Assembly (NCBI GenBank): GCA_036768485.1
Contig: JAVLUZ010000154.1
Coordinates: 20,535,896 to 20,599,895, forward strand
Direction of reading: 5' to 3'
DNA from: Mermis nigrescens
Lineage: Eukaryota; Nematoda; Enoplea; Mermithida; Mermithidae
Length of the DNA stretch: 64,000 nucleotides
This document shows, in pieces, positions 12,401-24,400 of the stretch; the first letter of the stretch is position 1; the number at the start of each line of letters is the position of its first letter. The notes below the pieces were generated by a model that saw nothing but the letters and a program-made list of their open reading frames with translations, had not been told where the DNA came from and did not search any database. The translations under genes and the position numbers were made by a program.

Positions 12401-15400
12401 AAGGGTACCTTGTGCAGTGAAAAGCAGTTCTCAGCGTTCGAGTAAGTCGCTATGTACAAAAGTGGTTTCTAGGCAGTCTTTTTACAGCAAAACCTCATAT
12501 GCTTATCGATTACTATGCACGATATCATGATTTCGCTCCAGTTTAAATACTATCTGTAGTCGATTTACATTGACTCAAATCGTAATCTGTGCACAAAGCT
12601 TCGTGAAAAAGACTAGAGGTATACTTCATACGTGGGCAGCAAGAAAATTCTGGGGGGTCCAAGATTTTTGAAGGTCAAAAAATGGCCTTAAAAATGGTGA
12701 TATGGCGATAAAAACACCATTTTTCGACGTTTCTCATCAAGCACTATTTATTGGCATCAAAAAATTGCGAAAAAAACGAAAAAAATTTTCAAAAATTGAT
12801 TTCTGGGGGGGTCTTTTGATTTCTGGAGGGGGGTCTTTTGGTTTCTGGGGGGGTCCAGACCCCCCACGCCCATGTGTGGTATACTTAGCTTTCACTTCCA
12901 AGCGAAGGGTAGTTTTGATCCTCTGATGGTTGTATCCATAGATGGGCAGCACCAAAATTCTGGGAGGGGTGCAAGATTTTTAAAGGTGAAAAATGGTCTT
13001 AAAAGTGGTTGTAAGGCGAAAAAACACCATTTGTCAACGTTTCTTATCCAGCACTATCTATTGGCATCAAACAATTGCGAAAAAAACAAAAATTTCAAAA
13101 ATCTGACTTTGGGGGTATTCGGCCTTATGGGGAAGGGGTGCATGCCTACCCCCACAAACCCCTCACGCCCATGTGAGGTCGTATCTTATATACATAATGC
13201 CTACAACGTCCATGATGTCCTTATATATTCTTCGAATGTAAAAAAACTTGATGTTTGCGGAAGCATTATAGTCAATCATTAATTCCTGCATGCTAAGCAT
13301 ATATTGAACATGATTTCTCGTTTATATACGGGCTCGTGCGCAGGATTCTGTCAATGGAGTGGAGGAAGTAAAAATTCGTTTTATCTCGGAAAGTTCAGTG
13401 GGATATCTCGTGAAAACCGCATTTTTTGACGTTTTTCGGCATGCTCTATCCATTCAGGTCATAAAATTTGAGGTTTTGGAGAAAAACTTTTCCTTCCTTA
13501 GAAGGCTATAAAAATTGCCGTCTTTTGCTCGCGCTTGAGTCAAGATGAAGCAGAATCGTATGAAGATTTCGTGACGCAGAAATGCAATTTCCCCATCTTT
13601 CCGTGCATTGTCTCATCCTTCAAAAATTTTTTCGGCCAAGAGGAGCGAGCGTCCACCCCTTCGTAAATACGACCCTGTCTATGCTCGTCACCTTACCTGG
13701 TTACCGGCGCGTGGGGGGAGTTGGGGGATATGCACCCCCAAGAAACCAAATTACCCCCCCCCGCCCCCAGACTTCAATTTTTAAATTTTTTTTGTTTTTT
13801 TTCGCAATTTTTTGATGCCAATGGATAGTGCTCAATGAGAAACGTCGAAAAATAGTGTTTTCTTCGCCATACCACCATTTTTGAGGCCATTGTTTTACCT
13901 TTGAAAAATCTTGAACCCCCCTCATAATTTTCTCGCTGCCCACGTATGCTCATCACCCTGTTCGATATCGATTTATCATTCGTGTTTGTTATCAATTTTT
14001 TTAGAGTTATTGCTTGAAGCATGCTGATTTCTCTCGAGATCAAGAATCTCCTGTACCGCCCAAATATATGCTCGACATGCCCACAACGTCGGACGATGCC
14101 AAAGAATGGTTAACTAATTTGAGGCCATATTTTTTACGCACTCTGCTAAATGTACCGCAGTATACGGCTGAAAGCGTCTTTTACTACTGGAGACTTAAAA
14201 AATTCGTATGTTGTCTTGTTTATCATCTAGCATACTTTTATATGTTTTATTAACACACATATAATGGAGGGTATAGTAGGTATCCTTCTAGCAGAATTTT
14301 CGAAAAGCATACCCGCTCACTGCTCGGGCCTTTTTTGAAGCAAAACCTACCGCTTGAATTATGAAAGAGCGTCAAACGATGTCTACAGTATAATTTCAAG
14401 TATATATATTCATTTTTTATATCACTAGATAGTAGACTTAATTCACCGATCCGGACATTTTTCTCCCATTATTTCGTATATATTGGATTGTGCAAGTCAT
14501 TTCATCATCCTTACCCTTATTTGTTTTCATACAAACTTTACCACGAATATGTAAATTTGGAAAATTATTTAAAAATGTTTTTATCGGTTACCCATATTAG
14601 CTCTAAGGGGTATAAGGAACGAAAAAAATATCTAAACAAACAAAACAAGTTCGTTGCTCAAATGCCATTTCCATATGGTTGGCCATTGAAATGCAGATTC
14701 CTTCCAAGATTTGAAGAAGCATCATTGTGAAAGTCCTAACACAACGTCAAATAAAAAGCGCTAAAACGAAGCTTTGACATTGAATTTCAAAATTGCTCAT
14801 TTTTCGCCTTACCAGGAAACTCGGTTTAACTCTCCAGAACTTTTGGCCGCCTGTCAGTATTTTTATTATAAGTTCGTGGTTTCCAAGGTCAATAAAATAG
14901 AAGGATCATCGGTAAAAGCCTAAATGAGTCACTTTTGTGGCTGCTTATATTTGTAGATCTGTTCAAACTCTTCTGACCCTCTGCATTGTCAATTTTCTGC
15001 AAACTTTACAGTCTGGATTTGGCAAACCCGGTATACGATTGACTGATAGCGATAAAGCGATTGAAAGGCAGCACGAAGAACATTTGATACGACGTGTTCA
15101 GTTGCTCATGTTTTTACGGCAGAATATGGAAAAAGTAATGCGGTGCTTAATTGAATAGTGAATTGCATAGTAAAATGATTTTCGGGTGAACTTGTCTTTT
15201 ACGAATCAAAAGTATTCTATCAAAGTAGTATATTTGTTTATAGTGCGGGGCCATATTTAGGAGGAAAGGGCCATCCTTTAGCCGTGAACTTTTTTTGACA
15301 GGTACATAAGATAATGCACAGAAAGAAGAGAAAATCGCATAGTTTTTTAGAAAAGCTTTAAATTTTTATGTGAATTCTGTTCTTGATTTTGCCTCGAATG

Positions 15401-18400
15401 CGACTGAAAACGGCAGTTTACATAGTCTTTTGAGGAAGAATTATATTTTGTTTTCGTTCTTCAATCATGCAATGCTTGAATTTGTTAAATACAAAAATAG
15501 GCAATAATTTCTGCGTATTCCTTGATGTTAGTGACTCCTGAAGGCTTGCATAGAATGAACGACTTTTGATACAACTCTAATAATTGCTGCGTTTAGTGCC
15601 TTGCTGCCATTAATTAAGTTGCTGCGTTGAATAAGTATAAATTTTTTCAATAAGTTTCGGATCGCGACGAATAGAATGTGTCTAAAAACGTAGTCATAAT
15701 GCGGTTATGCTGTCATACTTTCTGAGATAGATATGTACATACATATAAGCCAAAACATCTTGGGGCTGTACCTGGCCTGGGGCCTGGATACATACATGTA
15801 ACGGCTTTAGGGAACGGACGGCCGACTTTGAGTTAGGGATCACCATTCCCTTACATGTATGCCTAGATACCATGTAATAGGGTAAAGTGGCATCCCCATG
15901 CTGGAATTTATTTAATATATACGTAAATGCCTAGCCGTTACATATGCCATAATAATAGTACGAAAAAATAAATAAAAATATGATAATAAATAAAAATAAT
16001 TATAATGACTTACTACGCGTAGCACCTTTACCCAAGAAAAAATAATATTCAATTGAAAAATGTTATCTTTCTCATAGTAAATACTAGTGTGTTTTTGTGA
16101 TTGCATTGTAACTTTATCCACTCAGTTTTTTAGCTTTTTACCGAAGCAAGTGAATGCCTTCACATTAAACCGACACAATCAATAATTTCAAGGCCAGAAA
16201 CGAACAGAAGTTAATTGTCTTCCGCGAAAAGGATAAATCGATTAAAAGATGAGAATTAATGTGATCATTACGTTTAAAAAGCCCTCAATTTTAAAGTGAT
16301 TTTAACTACGAAAAATAGCTCTTTGACTTCAGACCGTAAATGCTATGGAAATGCAATGCAATGGTAACTAAAAGTTTGGTTGATTAAAATAATTTTGAAT
16401 ATTGAATTCTTTCAGTTTTATTGTCTCAAAGGAATAAAACGTGCTTGTTCGTTGACTTCTATAACAAAATAAAAGTGTGACTGATAGAACTAAGTCAGTT
16501 TCTGCTTATTACCTGAGCATTGAGCTTACTTATTTCAATCAAGCAATGCAACGATTCGCATCTAACAACAATGTTAAAATTTTCTGGCCCAGGTGCTGGG
16601 GCTGGACCTGGTACAGCTCTCTATGCTATCGTGCTCTCTTATCTATAATATTTTCACGTTGTACCGTCGGTTAGTGGATTTACTGTAAATACATAGTTCT
16701 CAATTTTTGAAAGTGATCAATGCTTAGCTTAAAAACTATTATTTCGTTACGGTTTCTAGCCAACTTATTAGTATGTTAAGAAACATTTGTTACTTGACAA
16801 GGGGTCAATTAAACCGGTTTTAAGGCGGATTTTATGAGTAGCATTGCAGAACATGAAATGATTATGATAAAGCGGTCATGGCCTTCTTTTCATTTTTTGA
16901 CATTAGTCACCCTTTATTGACTGATGAGAATTCGAGTTGATGAACTACTATTGCCGTTTTATATTAAGTCTGCTGTATATTTGAGGTGCAACGGTGCCGA
17001 TTTTTCTTGCCGGTGCCGGTGCCAATACAGTGCTATACTTTGTGTATGAGAATATGTTTAATGGGCTTAAGTAACGATAGTGCAGCTACGTTTCGTGATG
17101 CGCATATGTACATGTATGTATATAGTGGATATATCGTTTTTGTTCATGTTCACGTAAGATCCACCAGCTTTTGCCATAAACTTTCTCTTAGTATTGTTTT
17201 TTCACCGCATATTTATGATGTGAAGTATGAAAATTCTGAGGGCGGGCTAGTCTGAAAATTTTTTTAAGACTACTTTTTGTTGCGCATAAAAGAATGGGTA
17301 GTTACATAACTATGCTATAGAAAACTATCTTCACATTTCTGACTAAATTTTCCAATTAAAATATAAATTTAAACAATTCTTGAAGAAATAATGAAATTCA
17401 GCGATAAATGGTTCAAAATGACTATTTAGAGTGAACTTGAAGTACTTCCCGCAATAAATAAGTTCGCTTGTAACCACGTATGTCGGTATTTTGTCCACTC
17501 CAGTTGCTAATAACGCCTTATTTAGAATTCAAATAATTATAATTTTGTTTTTAAAAAATTATGTAATTAATTGGATAAGGCTCTATCATGTCAAACTGCC
17601 AAGTTTTTGCTTTAGTTTGCAATATCTAAGAATTAGTCAAAATCTGAGTGCAACCACTGCAAAAATGTTATTGTTATTATTGACGAATCGAGTACTATTA
17701 ATGTCTGCATCTGAACATAATTCAACATTAGAGTAAAACGCTAAATTGAGAAGATTTTTTTAGTAAATAAAGACGAGATAATTAGCTAAAATCTTCTGTA
17801 TTATTAGTTGGCACCGGCGCCGGTGCCAGTCCCATCCCTATTACATATGTATTTGTCATACTCCTGTCTCATTGGTAATGGTCGTTCATGCACAAGGTCA
17901 AAAGTTCTCTGAGGGGTAAACCGAGTTCTCTTGGGGGAGAAGGAATTGAGTAATTTTTTACCTGCTTAATGTCAAATTTTAATACTTAAATCGTTTTATT
18001 TTATTCTTCATGAATATGCTTAAATTCGCATGGAATCAACAACGATAACGGCGATTGAATGACCTGCAACCAGTGATCTTACGGGGTCAGATTTTCACCC
18101 CCGGTCGGGGTCGGGGATGGAAAACCCCGGTTTTCGGGTTCGGGGTCGGGGTTGAAGATTAACAGTCAATATTGCATGATTACATACCAATTCAAAAAGG
18201 ATAAAAAGCATACCTTCACTTGTTTGTAGAGCATACTAATAAAGCTAATTATGTTCAACATTTTATTTTCATTCCAGGTTCAAACTTGGTTTTAGAAATT
18301 TAGCATTCCTTTCAATTTTAATCACTAATCGCTCTCGCTTTTTCGTATTCTTCCACAGTTTTTTCTTTTTTTTTGCTAAATAATATAATAAATCCATAGT

Positions 18401-21400
18401 CAGTGGCGGATCTAGGATTTAACTGAGGGGGTGGTATGTATCCCAATTTTTCCAAAAGCAGTCAAAAATAGGTCCAAAAGTTTGCCCGTAACGCGCGAAA
18501 TAGCGTTTTTTCGGTGTTTTACATTGTATACTTCTACATAAAATCACTTTTGACGCAATATTTTTTTCTATAAATTTCAAAGTTTTAGACAATTTTGTGC
18601 GAAAAAATCATTAAATTTCTTCAACAAAAATTTTGCGCGAAGCGCCGGAAAATTTGTGAAATTAAGGCGGATAGACGTCTAGAAGCATGATTTACTGCTT
18701 GATTTCCTGTATTTTTTCTATTTGATGCGAAACGTCGAAATTTTTAATTGAAAATGAAGAAAACTATGCAAAAATAGCTGTTTCTGCTGTTAAAATTGTT
18801 TTGAAACCTTCATTAAGAGAAAATGGCTTCCAGGCAGTGTTTTTTTGTACAAGGTCCGTTTGTACATGTACAGAGATGGTCCTTAAAAGTCTTTGTACAT
18901 TTTGTACACACAAATTTTTGGGTACTATGATATAGTACGGTAGCGACTTTAGTGTGGTAAAAACAGTTGTTCGACCTTTGGTAGTGTATTTTGGCTAATT
19001 CATGGTTTTATGAGGGCAAAAATCATTGAGAATGGTCTTATTTGACATTTTTCCTTTGGAAATGCGATTTCTGCTATTATAAAGATATATAGGATATACA
19101 ATTACTGATTTCGGCGTGAAGCGCCGAAAATTTTAGCGAATTTCAAACCTTTTTCTGCAATTTTTGTCTTCCCAAAAATCTTTGTACATGTACAAAGACG
19201 GTCCCGAAGTCGTTGTACATCGCGAAAAATCTTTGCTGAATACAAAAAAACCGTGCTTCCGGGTCGCCAAGAAAGTAAATAAATGTCATTAATAGGTATC
19301 ATCCGGCGCGTAGCGCCGGAAAAATTCGAGAAATTATGGTCTTTGACAGCCAAAAATCATTGCAAATTGCATGTCCACTCTTTATCTCGCCAAATATTTT
19401 TGGCCAAAGGGGGGGGCGGCCGCCCCCTCAAATCCGCCCGTGTCCATAGTGTATTTTTACGAATGACAAAATGCAGAGCTTTTCAACGCACTTTATGGTT
19501 ATAAATATGCGAACATGTATGTACGTGTTAACAACATGGCGACTAGGCGTACATTTTATGAAATATCGCGAGTGTCGAGTTTAACATTCATTATGCTCGT
19601 GAATGAATCATCCTTGTTTTTATTGTTTGCCGAATTTATTTGCTATTCATACAATTCTCCTATGTACAAAAAAATTAAATGCTGTATTTCACCTCCCGAA
19701 AAAAGGTTCAAACCCGACTCGAAAAATCTTGCCCCCGGTCGGGGTTTAGGCTGGAGTTTTTCGGGGTCGGGGTCTCCGTACGATCACTGCCTGTAACATC
19801 AAAAATATACAGAATAATGGAAATCAAAAAACCGCTAAAAAAGCAAAAGAAATTTTAAAAATTGAATTCTGGGGGTATTCTAACTTCTGGGCGGTGTGGG
19901 GGTGCATGCATACCCTCCCCAAACCTCCCACGCATACGTGTGACCCGCACTCGCTAAAAATATCGTGATAAAGCAGCGGGTGGCGGATGATAATTTCTGG
20001 AATTTACGAAAGAAAAACGAGAAATTTTATTTCAAACGTTTAAACAGTTACATTTCAAAGATTTATATTCTCTTAGCACTAGATTATATTTCAAGAATAG
20101 AAATTTTTCACATAAGTCTCCATTCAAACGAGAACTGGACTGCAGATACGTGTTCAAGCTCTTTTATGGTTAATTCCATCTTATGCGAATTATGCTTTTT
20201 TAAAAAAAGAAGGGTCTACGTGCAGTGAACGACCGAAGCTCAAAAATTTTGCTTCGGCCGAAGCCGAAGCTTCGGCCAGCTCTTGCTTTCGGCTTCGGCC
20301 GACGCTTTCGGCCGAAGGCCGAATATGTATAAATTCTTTAGTCTAATTCTGATTATAGTCAGTTTTATTTATTCGAGAGCTTTTTAGTCAATTCTTTTAA
20401 GGGCTACAGTAAGCTAAACAAGACGAATTACTGTACTTCGTCAGATCAGCTCAGTGTGGGCGAGTGGCTAGAATTCTTCCATTTTTAATGCACTAATACG
20501 CCCAAATAAATTTGATTTAGGCATTTAATCAGTGCTGGGACATAAGTGTTTTTTTTGTACAAGGTCCGTTTGTACATGTACAAAGATGGTCTCTAAAAGT
20601 TTTTGTACATTGCGTACACACAAATTTTGGGGTGCTATAATATGGTACAGTAGCGATTTTAGTGTGGCAAAAACAGAGTTGTTCGACCTTTGGTTACGTA
20701 TTTTAGCAATTTCTAGGTTTCTGAGGCAAAAATCAGTAATAATCGTCTCAAAACGGCGCGAAGCGCCAAAAAATTTGGCATTTTTCCGTTCAAAATGCAA
20801 TTTCTGAAATTATAAAGATATATACAACACACAATTGCTCATTTTGGCGCGGAGCGCCGAGAATTTTTGCGAATTTCGAACCTTTTTTGCAGTTTTTGTC
20901 TTCCAAAAAATCTTTGTACATGTACAAAGACGTCCCCAAAAGTCTTTGTACATCGCGAACAATCTTTGCCGAATACAAAAAAACCATGTGGGACATACTA
21001 CAGTAAGTGCGCTAAACAAAAAGCTATCGGCTGGAATCGAACTCGGGTTGCTTCGACTACAAGCAAGAGGTTTTACCACTGAGCTATGCGGGAGTTCGCA
21101 GCGTTTCTTAACATCTTAGTCGATTGTGTTTAAAGTGTCGACTCAGGATACAGTAAGTTAATTGATCTGCTGGAAGACGAGAATAAATTATGCCGCAAAA
21201 ATCTTATTGAAAAATCCTTCTTTGCTACATAGCTAAAGTGAGATCCAGCGACTTACAGTAAATAAGAAATAAGGGGTTACTGTAACCTCCGAAAACATTT
21301 ACTGAAAAAGCTCTCGGATAAATGAAACAGACTATAGTATGAAGAATAAATTGCGAATTGAGTCACAAATATGAAAGTTAAGCTTGATTCTGTTTCAGGA

Positions 21401-24400
21401 GTAAACATGAAGTAATAAAATAGTGCCATTCATTGCAAATTTTTTTTCAAAAGCGCAATTAATTCTCTTCATTAACATTGATTTCATTATTAGACATTTC
21501 ATCTATATCAGCAGCTAATATGTATTGATCATCATCAGATTTACTATCTTGAATATATAAAAATATAATGTATTATTAGGAATAAAGCCTGGAATTTTTG
21601 AGAATTATGAAAACTATTAATTTATAAATTCCTATTTTCATGGCGATGCTTAAATTTGTAGAAGTAAGTGTAAAAGCAAATAGAGATTTCTTCTCGTTAT
21701 TAGATGCGGAAATTTAAGAAAGTTAACACGTCGACCATGAAGCAATTATTTGATTTGATACAAAACGGAATGATACACAGCAGTGTTTTTTTGTACTCGG
21801 CAAAGATTTTTCCTCATGTACAAAGATTTTTGGGACGACAAAAATTGCAAAAAAGGTCTGAAATTCGCAGAAATTTTGAGCGCTTCGCTTCGAAATGCGT
21901 AATTGTGAGTTCTATATATCTTTATAATGACATAAATTGCGTTTCAAAAAGAAAAGTGTCAATTTTTTTGACGCTTCGCGCCGTTTCAAGACAATTCTCA
22001 GTAATTTTTGCCCTTAAAGACCCAGAAATTAGTTAAAACACGCTACCAAAAGTCGAACAACTTTGTTTTTACCACATTAAATTTTTGTGTGTACAAAATG
22101 TACAAAGATTTTTGGGAAGACAAAAGTGTAAAAAGGTGTAAAATTCCCAAAAATTTTCGAAATGAGTAATTTTTTGTCCTATATATCTTTATAATGTCAG
22201 AAATTGCATTTTGAAATAAAAATGTCCAATTTTTCGGCGCTTCGCGCCGTTTTGAGACAATTTTTAGTAATTCTTGGCGTCAGAAACCCAGAAATTAGCT
22301 AAAATACACTACCAAATGTCGAAAATCCTGTTTTACCACACTAAAATCGCTACTGTACTATTACTATAATATAATAGCTACACAAAAATTTGATTGTACA
22401 AAATGTATGTACAAGAACTTTTAGGGACCATCTTTGTACATGTACAGACGGCCCTTGTTGAAAAAAACACTGGTACACAGTAGACACACGACATACAACA
22501 AGTACAAAGATGGCGTTGAAATTTCGAATAAACAGAGACATGCCTTTAAATGTGAGACATGTAGGAATAAAGGTGTGGCTTGTCATTTTCGCGATCGCTA
22601 GTGATTCATTCATAATCGAACTTTTCTAAGAATGGAAACAGATGCGGAGCGGGTACAATGCTTATTAGTCAGCTGTTGTTAGTAATACATGGTTGCTTGC
22701 TGTTTATATAGTCAAAGTTACTGTTGTGAGCATATTTTTAACAAGACTTAAGGTGACTAGAAGATGAATTGAGCTAAATGGCATCGTCTGAGGATAGTTA
22801 TATTGCACATTGTCTAAATTTTAATGCGAATAAAAAACTACTATGAAATAAAGCTTCGGGCTTCGGCCTTTTTTCCTTCTTGCTTCGGCCGAAGGCCGAA
22901 GCAAGAAAACACCCCAGCTTCGGTCGTTCCCTGTCTACGTGCCAGTCTTTACGTGCATCAGTTTAACCACTCTAGTATGCGTAGAGATATTATGCAGCAA
23001 TGTATTGTACACTGCTTTTTTAAGAAGAGAATGACAACAACAAGTGGCTAAACATTTTATTCTACAAAGTGTAATTATATTACTCATTTTGGTCAATGGT
23101 TCAATCATTGACAATTTACTTATCTTTGATCTACAAATTTAATCCATTGAGAGTGTAGTCTGCAAATAAAAAGAAAATCAGGTTGAAGATCAATTTGAAT
23201 TTTACAAACAGTAACTAACTGCATTAAGCGGACGAAAAAATGGAGCATTTTTAGCCCTATTTATTTTATGCTATATTTCACTGTTAAACCCGCCACCCGT
23301 ACCCGCTATTTTTAAGATGCGACACCCGCATCCGCACCCGCTAAAGCAGAATTTTGGAACCCGCACCCGCTATTCCAAAAAATGTGCACCCGCTGCATCC
23401 CTATTGAGGATATGCATGAAAATTATCATCTTTTCATCGAAAAATCATAAAATTTCGCCGTAGAATCATTATTTTCGTTAATTTAGTCCTGAGTGCGGCC
23501 AAAGAAACTTCATTTTTCATAGCTTATTAGTAGAAAATAAATTTGTTTTAAGTTTGAATTTTATGAGCCTAACGGATAGAGCATGTTTGGGAACGTCAGA
23601 AAATGCTAATCGTTTACTTCGTGGATGCTAAATGTGGTTTAGTTTGGTCTCCACTTCAGGCACGAAATCTGTGTTATATGATCGAAAGACGCGAAAAGTT
23701 GAAACGGCAGGAATATGTGGCCGCAGATGATCAAGTCCGGTTCATGTACCAAAATTACGATGGTCACTTTCCCAGGCACGCTTCGAGCGTTGCACAGATA
23801 CAGCCTATCCTTCATATCAAGTCGGAATATTGGAATAATAGCTTTACACGCCCCGATTTTTTTCGTCGTGACTCGGCTATTAATGGCGTAATGACGTCGT
23901 CCATTTTTGGCCACAAAACGACGCACAAAAACCAAAGATTACCTAGTGAGCTCTTTAATTCTACATTCATTTGCAATCTGCCTCAAATGATATTGAAATA
24001 TACAAAAATCGGATTGAACAGATTTTATCGATTAATCTCATTTCAATGGCCCTTCCAAATTCATCGCATATCGAGCGTACATAGTTTTTATTTTTCGTAT
24101 CGCATAGTAAAATTCATTTACATCTTAGCGTAGTGAGCAGCGAGCATTAAATATTTCCGTGGTTTAGTAATCTGCTTTATTATATAGTAAGCAATCTATT
24201 TTTCGTGTTTAGTGACTGGAAAAGATTGAATAAAATAATCGGTTTGCTCTCAATTTGCTGTATTTGTCCTTATTTTCTAGTTATATCAGTATTTCTGCGA
24301 GGACAGTAGGTACATACCCATTTTGTACATGTACATAAGTTCTTGTGTGTAATAGGGTGCAGCAAAGCGTTCTATGTCGTAGATCTGGAGGATTGAACCT

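Larger units (their letters stand above)
18071..19789 (+). mobile_element. hAT-like element F, outer shell of triple nest
   Basis: Ends CAGTGATCTTACGGGG and, inverted, GTACGATCACTG. Flanks CCTGCAAC and CCTGTAAC agree at 7 of 8 (18063-18070, 19790-19797). Subterminal parts are built from CCCCGGTCGGGG units on both sides. The middle is occupied by element B. Confidence 0.8.
20223..22933 (-). mobile_element. hAT-like element C, CTTCGGCCGAAG subterminal repeats
   Basis: 2,711 bp, from CAGTGAACGACCGAAGCT to AGCTTCGGTCGTTCCCTG, with a perfect 8-bp duplication TCTACGTG (20215-20222, 22934-22941). Both subterminal zones (about 20250-20325 and 22850-22925) are arrays of CTTCGGCCGAAG-type units. Two MITE A copies and a tRNA-like sequence sit inside. 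On the minus strand at about 21470-21556 an acidic tail (DSKSDDDQYILAADIDEM...) ends in a stop, perhaps the relic of a transposase C-terminus. Confidence 0.85.
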
